This document shows positions 6,915 through 11,179 of a DNA stretch of 11,179 bases, one piece after another. A program made the position numbers and the translations under genes. The notes beneath the pieces are model-generated. The model was given only the letters and a program-made list of their open reading frames with translations. It was not told the DNA's origin and did no database searches. Numbering within the stretch: position 1 is the first letter of the stretch; the number at the start of each line of letters is the position of its first letter. The DNA comes from Solirubrobacteraceae bacterium (lineage in GTDB: Bacteria > Actinomycetota > Thermoleophilia > Solirubrobacterales > Solirubrobacteraceae), in assembly GCA_030149625.1 (NCBI GenBank), contig JASLHP010000065.1, positions 1 to 11,179 on the forward strand, in the 5' to 3' direction.

Positions 6915-7094
6915 ATGGCCAGGATCATCGTCACGACCGACCAGACCGAGCCCAGCCACACGTCCGTGCTGCTCGAAGAGCGCGTCTACCCCGTGCACAT
7001 CGCGAGCGACCACGCCGCAGCCCAGCTGATGGAGCGCTTGGCGTGGGCGATCGACGACGCTGAGCGGACCGAGCGCGCGCGGCAGACCTGCTAA
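6915..7094 (+). CDS. Small hypothetical protein, probably cut short by a frameshift
   Basis: A 59-aa product of unknown function, MARIIVTTDQTEPS at the start, with no membrane segment or signal peptide. The sequence suggests a short beta strand, then VLLEERVYPVHIASDHAAA, then an amphipathic helix (LMERLAWAIDDAERTERA). GAGGAG 6 bases before the ATG fixes the start; an earlier in-frame ATG at 6828 has no such signal. The stop at 7092-7094 comes directly after a GC-dinucleotide run (7073-7081). Codon signal with high third-position G/C continues in a different frame to 7219, so the intact ancestor was perhaps about 100 aa. It is transcribed divergently from the peroxidase gene across 131 bp. No family recognised. 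Confidence 0.65.
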   Translation: MARIIVTTDQTEPSHTSVLLEERVYPVHIASDHAAAQLMERLAWAIDDAERTERARQTC

Positions 7095-7219
7095 GCACCG
7101 GTCGCGAGATCTCGATCATGTTCGGGACGAACGAGCGCGAGAGCTCGGACGAGGACTGCGGCGGCATCGCGCAGACGCCGTGGGCGTTCACAGACGTGAC
7201 CGCCCGCTATCACGCCTGA
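7064..7219 (+). pseudogene. Probable out-of-frame 3' part of the small gene at 6915
   Basis: After the stop at 7094, a frame shifted by two bases is open from 7064 to a TGA at 7217-7219. From the ATG at 7118 it reads 33 residues (MFGTNERESSDEDCGGIAQT at the start, ARYHA at the end), with only two codons not ending in G or C. The stretch before that ATG (LLSTGREISI) shows the same codon bias and no SD is seen before 7118. This favours a continuation of the upstream gene over a separate small gene. Removing one GC pair from the run at 7073-7081 would fuse both parts into about 100 aa. A sequencing or assembly error, a true mutation, or programmed frameshifting would all look alike here. A free-standing 33-aa gene at 7118 is the alternative. 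Confidence 0.5.
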
Positions 7220-7255
7220 GCGCTCAGGCGCGCACGGCTGAGCGCTCAGGCGCGC
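7213..7255. terminator. Two copies of a palindrome between convergent genes
   Basis: The perfect 18-bp palindrome CGCCTGAGCGCTCAGGCG (7213-7230) is followed by a second, slightly shorter one (core CTGAGCGCTCAG, 7238-7249). The two lie within an 18-bp direct repeat at a 22-bp step (7216-7233 and 7238-7255). The first contains the TGA of the plus-strand reading frame ending at 7219; the second contains the TGA of the minus-strand transglutaminase gene (7246-7248). Position and symmetry suggest a bidirectional terminator. There is no U tract on either strand. Confidence 0.6.
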
Positions 7256-8136
7256 GCGCTCGTCTGCGGATCCAGCCGCGACATCGTCACGGCGGCCGTC
7301 AGCTGCGACTGCGCGCCGGTAAAGGCGCTTTGAAAGAGCCCCTTCACCGGCGGGATGTCCGCGTAGAAGCGCCCGTGGCCGATCTTGACGTGCGTCTCGC
7401 CCGCCAGACGGCGATTGGTGGGATCGGCGCTGACCCACACCGGCTCACCGCGGCCGTCCGTGCTCGGCAGCAGCGCCTCCAGCCACGCGTGCGTGTCCAC
7501 CTCGACCGAATCGGTGCTGTCGCCGTCGCCATCTGGCGCGGCCCACAGGTAACCGGATACGTAGCGCGCGGCGATGCCGCGCCGGCGCAGCAGCACCAGC
7601 GAGAGGTGCACGAAATCCTGACACACGCCCGCACCGAGCTCGAGCAGGTCGCGCACGCTGGAGCCCACATACGTCGCTCCCGGCCGGTATTCGAAGCGGT
7701 CCGGGATTAGCTCGCACAGCAGTTCGAGCGTCTCGAGCGGGCTGTCCGCGTCGAGGGCCGCTTCCAGGCTCTCGAGGCCGGTGAGCGCTGGTTGGTCGTG
7801 CCACGGCAGCGCGAACTCTCCCGCCGCGTCTACGTAGGACGGGCTCGAGAGGCTCGCCCAGGAGCCCTCGGGGGGCTCCTGGGGAGGTGAGGTGACGACG
7901 CGCGCGCGCACGTCGATCGTCAGCTGCTCGTGGCTCGTGGGTATGCCGAACTCGAGCACCTCGGTGCCGAAGTAGTCGAGGTGGCGGCTGACGCGTGCCT
8001 CGGGCTCGATCCGCGTGTGGAACTCGTCGCAGCGCTGCGACGAGGTGGTCGCGGGTCGCACGCGCAGCGCATTGAGGTTGTCGGTCACCGGGAGCTCGTA
8101 GCGGTATTCCGTCAGGAAGCGGATCGAGAAGTGCAT
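7246..8136 (-). CDS. Bacterial transglutaminase-like protein of the ATP-grasp/alpha-E operon
   Basis: A 296-aa cysteine-peptidase-fold protein and the last gene of the operon. The N-terminal domain (about 1-85, MHFSIRFLTEYRYELPV onward) is the bacterial transglutaminase N-terminal domain. The catalytic domain has Cys172 in GAGVCQDFVHLSL, His216 in DTHAWLEA and Asp238 in WVSADPTN, a complete triad. RRGIAARYVSGYL, between Cys and His, is typical of the family. Such proteins may cut, transfer or cross-link amide bonds; no substrate is known for this clade. There is no signal peptide, so it is cytoplasmic. The start at 8136 has GGAGGTGA upstream, in which TGA is the stop of the alpha-E gene. The C-terminal lid part (ETHVKIGHGRFYADIPPVKG) matches family members. 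Inferred to act on the product of its two partners. Confidence 0.93.
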   Translation of the reverse strand: MHFSIRFLTEYRYELPVTDNLNALRVRPATTSSQRCDEFHTRIEPEARVSRHLDYFGTEVLEFGIPTSHEQLTIDVRARVVTSPPQEPPEGSWASLSSPSYVDAAGEFALPWHDQPALTGLESLEAALDADSPLETLELLCELIPDRFEYRPGATYVGSSVRDLLELGAGVCQDFVHLSLVLLRRRGIAARYVSGYLWAAPDGDGDSTDSVEVDTHAWLEALLPSTDGRGEPVWVSADPTNRRLAGETHVKIGHGRFYADIPPVKGLFQSAFTGAQSQLTAAVTMSRLDPQTSARA

Positions 8137-8143
8137 GTCTGGA

Positions 8144-8151
8144 TCACCTCC
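8144..8151 (-). promoter_or_regulatory. Ribosome binding site overlapping the alpha-E stop codon
   Basis: Minus-strand GGAGGTGA is a full SD for the transglutaminase ATG 7 bases further on. Its last three bases are the alpha-E stop codon. Ribosomes ending alpha-E would stand on the SD of the next gene, which suggests translational coupling. Confidence 0.8.
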
Positions 8152-9127
8152 GCAGGCCGGCGGTCGCGGCGCCGGCGAAGTAGCGCTCGGCCACATCCTG
8201 GTCGATGCGCGCAAGCTCCTGTTGTGTCTGTTGGCAGATACCCGTCAGCTCCGCTCCATCGGGCAGCGCGCGGCGCTGAAAGTCAAGGTCGGCCGCGAGT
8301 CGGCTCACGCGCAATACCGGCTTCGAGTTGCGCGGTCCCGCGTCCGCGGTCGTGAACACCTCGTGCAGCGAGTCCACGCACGCGGCCACGCTGTCGGGGT
8401 AGGCGCGCTCGAACAGCAGGAAGCGTGCCACCGGGCGCGCGTTGGGCGGCGCTGTCACCGCACGCAGGTAGGCGTGAAAGCCGCCCACCGCCTGCAGCAG
8501 GATCAGCGCTTGGCCGTCGGCTGGGGTCGAGTCCGCCTGTCCGTCAACCGGCGTCGAGGCGCCGACCGGCAGCGCCACGCGCAGCATCCGCAGCACCATG
8601 TCCGAGATCTCGATCAGCCCGCCCGCATCGAGGAAGCACTTGGCCTCGTCACGCAGCATCGAGCGATTCGCCACCCCCCAGATCAGCGCGGTGCGTTCCT
8701 TCACGTACTGCGACGCGAGCGACGGCCCCGCCGGCGCGGGCGATTGGAATCCCGCCCATCCCTGCCCGCCGCCGCGCAGGCCCAGCGCGGTCGTGTTGAT
8801 CGCCTCCCACATCTCCGCGCTGATCACGTCGCGCACATTGCGCGCGCCCTCGCGAGCGCGCTCGATGCTCGCGAGCATCGAGCCGGGCCGCTCCGGGTCG
8901 AGCGTGAGCTGGCCGAGCGCCTGGCCGTTGCGCGGCCGTATCGGCTCCTCGCCCGCGTCGCCGAACATTGCGAGCAGGCCACCTGAGCCGAAGCTCACCC
9001 CCGGCGTCGTCTCTGATGTCCCCTGCAGCTCGGCCTGGAAAACCGCCTCGACTGCGCGCGCGGTGAACTCCGCGCGCGCAAGGTTGCGCCCCAGCCAATA
9101 GAGCTCATGCGCGATGCGCGCCAGCAT
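8144..9127 (-). CDS. Alpha-E domain (DUF403) protein
   Basis: A 327-aa, mostly helical cytoplasmic protein of the alpha-E family, middle gene of the operon. The N-terminal signature MLARIAHELYWLGRNLARAEFTAR (residues 1-24) and the conserved SMLASIERAREGARNVRDVISAEMWEA are clear. The second family signature, normally like GR-x-x-ERADMT, is altered here (AGGLIEISDMVLR). A low-complexity insert with TPVDGQ/TPADGQ lies further on. The family has no proven biochemical activity; comparative genomics (Iyer, Aravind and co-workers) places it with circularly permuted ATP-grasp and transglutaminase proteins in a predicted peptide- or amide-forming system. The ATG at 9127 shares its A with the TGA of the upstream gene (TGATG). 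A longer in-frame start at 9244 would only add an Ala/Thr-rich shadow of the polyglutamine codons. Confidence 0.93.
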   Translation of the reverse strand: MLARIAHELYWLGRNLARAEFTARAVEAVFQAELQGTSETTPGVSFGSGGLLAMFGDAGEEPIRPRNGQALGQLTLDPERPGSMLASIERAREGARNVRDVISAEMWEAINTTALGLRGGGQGWAGFQSPAPAGPSLASQYVKERTALIWGVANRSMLRDEAKCFLDAGGLIEISDMVLRMLRVALPVGASTPVDGQADSTPADGQALILLQAVGGFHAYLRAVTAPPNARPVARFLLFERAYPDSVAACVDSLHEVFTTADAGPRNSKPVLRVSRLAADLDFQRRALPDGAELTGICQQTQQELARIDQDVAERYFAGAATAGLRR

Positions 9128-10794
9128 CAGCCCGAGGATCCGTGCCGGCGCCGCGGCTGGCGGTGCTGCCCGTCCCGTCGCTGATGTTCCTGTTCCTGTT
9201 GCTGTTGTTGTTGTTGTTGCTGCTGCTGCTGCTGGCCCGTCCACTCGCCATAGCTCAGATCCGGCAGCGCCGGCGGCTGCGTATCGGACATCGGAAAACC
9301 ACCCGTCCCGCCGCGGTCAGCGTCGTCGCCGTCCTCGAGTACCCACGTGTCCTTCGAGCCGCCGCCGCGCGAGGAGTTGACGATCAGCGAGCCCTCTTCG
9401 AGCGCGACCCGCGTCAAGCCGCCGGGGACGATGTCGATGCGCTCGCCGAACACCGCGAACGGCCGTAGGTCGACGTGGCGTGGCTGCAACGCCGCGTCGG
9501 GGCCGACGGTCGGCACCGTTGACAGGCGCACGACGTCCTGTGCGATCCAGCGTTCCGGGTGGGTCGCGATCACGCGGCGCATGCGCTGCAGCTCGAGCTC
9601 GTCGGCGTGTGGGCCGATCATTACGCCGCGACCGCCCGACTCGCCGGTCGGCTTGACCACGAGTTCGTGCAGATGCGCGAGCACGTGCTCGCGCACTTCC
9701 GGGTCCGAGAGCAGGTAGGTCTTGACGTTTTCGAGGATCGGCTCCTCGCCCAGGTAGAAGCGGACCATCGCCGGTACGAAGCAGTAGATCGCCTTGTCGT
9801 CCGCGACACCGGTGCCGAATGCGTTCGCGATCGCGACGCTGCCCGCGCGGTAGGCACGCACGAGGCCCGGCACGCCCAGCAGCGAGTCCGAGCGGAACTC
9901 GAGCGGGTCGGCGAAGTCGTCGTCGAGGCGACGGTAGACCGCGTGCGCGCGCTCCAGGCCGCGTGTGGTGCGCATGTACAGCACGTCGTCGCGGACGACG
10001 AGGTCGGAGGCCTCGACCAGCTCCACACCCATCTGGCGCGCGAGGAACGCGTGCTCGAAGTAGGCCGGGTTGGCGGGCCCGGGCGTCCACACGACGACCG
10101 TCGCCTCGCTCTCTGCCGACGGCGCCACCGAGCGCAGCGCGCCCAGCAGCAGTTGCGGATAGTGATCGACCGGGCGCACGCGATACGAGGCGAACAGCTC
10201 CGGGACCAGGCGCGCCATCGCCGCCCGGTTCTCCAGCACGTAGGAGATGCCCGAGGGGATGCGCACGTTGTCCTCGATCACCTTCCAGGTGCCGTCGGAG
10301 TGGCGCACGAGGTCGCAGCCGGCGACGTGCGTGTAGACGCCGCCCGGTGGGCGGATGCCATGCACCGCGCGCGCGAACTGCGGGCACGAGGCCACCAGGC
10401 GCCACGGCACGAGCCCCTCGCGCACGATCTCACGGGCGTGGTAGACGTCATCGACGAAGTGGTTCAGCGCACGGATGCGCTGCGCGAGGCCGCGCTTGAT
10501 ATCGCGCCATTCCTGTCCGCTGAGCACACGCGGTACGAGGTCGAGCGGAAACGGGCGTTCGTGCGTCGGCCCGCCGCCGCCGCTCGTCTCGAACGTGATG
10601 CCCTGTTGCATGAAGATCGCATCGCGCCGCCTGCCCGCCTGGATCAATCCCTCAGGGCCCAGCCGCTTCAGCTCCTCGACGAGCGCGCGCGCCGTCTGGC
10701 GCGGCGTGCCATCGAGCTCGAACAGCTCGTCCAGGAACGGCGCCTGCGGGCGGTATCCATCCACGTCCGGTGCCTGCGCCCCCGAGCTCACCAT
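9127..10794 (-). CDS. Circularly permuted ATP-grasp protein (DUF404/DUF407 type) with polyglutamine tail
   Basis: A 555-aa predicted ATP-dependent ligase, first gene of the operon. Residues about 1-486 are the family domain: GVYTHVAGCDLVR, KVIEDNVRIPSG (EDN 174-176), SYVLENR (ENR 188-190), DDKAIYCFVPAMVRFYLG, the nucleotide-binding loop KPTGESGGRG (381-390), RHVDLRPF (439-446) and the closing SSRGGGSKDTWVL (474-486). ATP-grasp enzymes activate a carboxylate and join it to an amine; substrates of this permuted group are unknown. After the domain comes a tail of about 69 residues with an acidic/Gly part, a Pro-containing part, 13 consecutive Gln (521-533) and a basic Gln/Arg end. The ATG at 10794 is chosen for GGGAG 6 bases upstream and because similarity starts nearby; a start at 10890 is open but unsupported. 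Its stop overlaps the alpha-E start by one base. Confidence 0.93.
   Translation of the reverse strand: MVSSGAQAPDVDGYRPQAPFLDELFELDGTPRQTARALVEELKRLGPEGLIQAGRRRDAIFMQQGITFETSGGGGPTHERPFPLDLVPRVLSGQEWRDIKRGLAQRIRALNHFVDDVYHAREIVREGLVPWRLVASCPQFARAVHGIRPPGGVYTHVAGCDLVRHSDGTWKVIEDNVRIPSGISYVLENRAAMARLVPELFASYRVRPVDHYPQLLLGALRSVAPSAESEATVVVWTPGPANPAYFEHAFLARQMGVELVEASDLVVRDDVLYMRTTRGLERAHAVYRRLDDDFADPLEFRSDSLLGVPGLVRAYRAGSVAIANAFGTGVADDKAIYCFVPAMVRFYLGEEPILENVKTYLLSDPEVREHVLAHLHELVVKPTGESGGRGVMIGPHADELELQRMRRVIATHPERWIAQDVVRLSTVPTVGPDAALQPRHVDLRPFAVFGERIDIVPGGLTRVALEEGSLIVNSSRGGGSKDTWVLEDGDDADRGGTGGFPMSDTQPPALPDLSYGEWTGQQQQQQQQQQQQQEQEHQRRDGQHRQPRRRHGSSG
9196..9234 (-). repeat. CAG/CAA triplet tract coding for 13 glutamines
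   Basis: In coding direction the tract is five CAG, five CAA, then CAG, CAA, CAG, followed by GAA CAG GAA. The pure blocks of one codon point to growth by replication slippage. It lies in the ATP-grasp gene, well past the end of the catalytic domain. Confidence 0.9.
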
Positions 10795-10929
10795 CAGAGT
10801 CTCCCGCGGACGCCGCGCGGTCGCCTTGGACTTCTGGAGAAACCGAGGACCGTGCTGTGCGCATCTGTCACAGGCTCGACCTGCCCGCAATTGAGCCGTT
10901 CTACTCCCGTCGTGACCAGCCGAAGGCTC
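10795..10929 (-). other. Upstream region of the ATP-grasp operon
   Basis: The interval between the ATP-grasp start and the hairpins behind the next gene must hold the operon promoter. I see GGGAG (complement of 10801-10805) as SD, but no convincing -35/-10 pair on the minus strand; no operator-like repeat stands out. Confidence 0.4.
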
Positions 10930-10964
10930 GTCGCGGTCGTTCGCGACAGCGGGCCACGGCCCGC
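10930..10964 (-). terminator. Two hairpins after the small membrane protein gene
   Basis: A 7-base-arm inverted repeat GCGGGCC-AC-GGCCCGC (10949-10964) is followed, in minus-strand direction, by GTCGCG with a 6-base loop and CGCGAC (10930-10947). They begin 12 bases after the stop codon at 10977 and lie before the ATP-grasp operon. No U tract. They probably end the upstream transcript; if not, the membrane protein gene would read through into the operon. Confidence 0.4.
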
Positions 10965-10976
10965 GTACTCAGGCGC

Positions 10977-11179
10977 TCAGGACGGCCAGCGGCCGTGCTC
11001 GTTGAAGTAGTCGCGCGCCGCCTGCTCGGTGTCGCGCTCACGATCTCCCTCCGCGCCGATACGGAACAGCCAGTTCAGGAAGTAGATCGCGAGGCCGGCG
11101 CTCACGACTCCTGCACCGCCCTCGAGGTCGGTTTCGCCGCCGAACGCCATGATCACGATGCCGGCGACCACGACCGCCA
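10977..11179 (-). CDS. Small two-helix membrane protein, partial (5' end beyond the window)
   Basis: The reading frame is open to the right edge, so the start is probably outside; a GTG at 11171 is possible but would cut into the first hydrophobic stretch. Visible residues show one membrane segment at the edge (AVVVAGIVIMAFGG), a short acidic/Gly loop (ETDLEGG) and a second segment (AGVVSAGLAIYFLNWLFRIG). A charged cytoplasmic-type tail ends in ARDYFNEHGRWPS. The final helix with a closing HGRWP resembles tails of small hypothetical actinobacterial membrane proteins; this is recollection only. No function is known. It lies 182 bp upstream of the ATP-grasp operon in the same direction, with hairpins between, so a functional tie is unproven. 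Confidence 0.7.
   Translation of the reverse strand, partial: AVVVAGIVIMAFGGETDLEGGAGVVSAGLAIYFLNWLFRIGAEGDRERDTEQAARDYFNEHGRWPS

Noticed and set aside
9128..9244. N-terminal extension of alpha-E (Ala/Thr-rich)
   Set aside because: It is only another frame of the polyglutamine codons; the family signature begins exactly at the ATG at 9127.
9142..9468. Plus-strand frame with a poly-leucine stretch resembling a membrane helix
   Set aside because: The leucines are the reverse complement of CAG/CAA glutamine codons; there is no SD and no conserved sequence after the stretch.
9559..11010. Long plus-strand reading frame (483 aa) opposite the ATP-grasp gene
   Set aside because: The other strand encodes an intact ATP-grasp protein; this frame gives an Arg/His/Ala-rich product and runs across the intergenic hairpins. 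GC-rich codon bias keeps the opposite frame open.

Overview
The window is high-GC DNA with very strong G/C preference at third codon positions, actinobacterial-style starts and Shine-Dalgarno (SD) sequences. Its thiolase/FadB pair closely resembles the mycobacterial trifunctional enzyme by memory. The mix (TetR-fadAB, an SGNH esterase, and an ATP-grasp/alpha-E/transglutaminase operon) fits an actinobacterium, perhaps a soil Thermoleophilia (Solirubrobacter/Conexibacter type). The class-level guess is inference. No rRNA, tRNA, insertion sequence, phage gene or CRISPR array was seen.

Left part (1-2643, all minus strand). A short AraC-type DNA-binding protein and a VOC/glyoxalase-fold protein form a two-gene unit at the left edge. 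Before it lies a secreted SGNH esterase/lipase with its own clear promoter (TTGACA, 16 bp, CATACT) and a strong hairpin after its stop. Upstream of that is a TetR regulator.

Centre (2644-6300). The TetR gene is divergent from fadA-fadB, which encode the thiolase and the hydratase/dehydrogenase subunit of a fatty-acid beta-oxidation complex. A CGTTC-6-GAACG inverted repeat in the shared intergenic region is the best operator candidate, suggesting that TetR controls both itself and fadAB. fadB ends at a 20-bp tandem repeat, beyond which a convergent glutathione-peroxidase-family gene lies on the minus strand.

Right part (6783-11179). A small plus-strand gene of unknown function appears frameshifted at a GC-dinucleotide run: coding signal resumes in another frame and ends at 7219. 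It meets the convergent minus-strand operon at two copies of a palindrome that carry the stop codons of both sides. That operon is, in order of transcription, a circularly permuted ATP-grasp protein with a 13-residue polyglutamine tail, an alpha-E (DUF403) protein and a transglutaminase-like protein. They are tightly coupled (TGATG overlap; stop codon inside the next SD). This is a known gene association, predicted to form or modify amide/peptide bonds, with no settled substrate. It is the least understood system in the window. At the right edge the 3' part of a small two-helix membrane protein enters from beyond the window.
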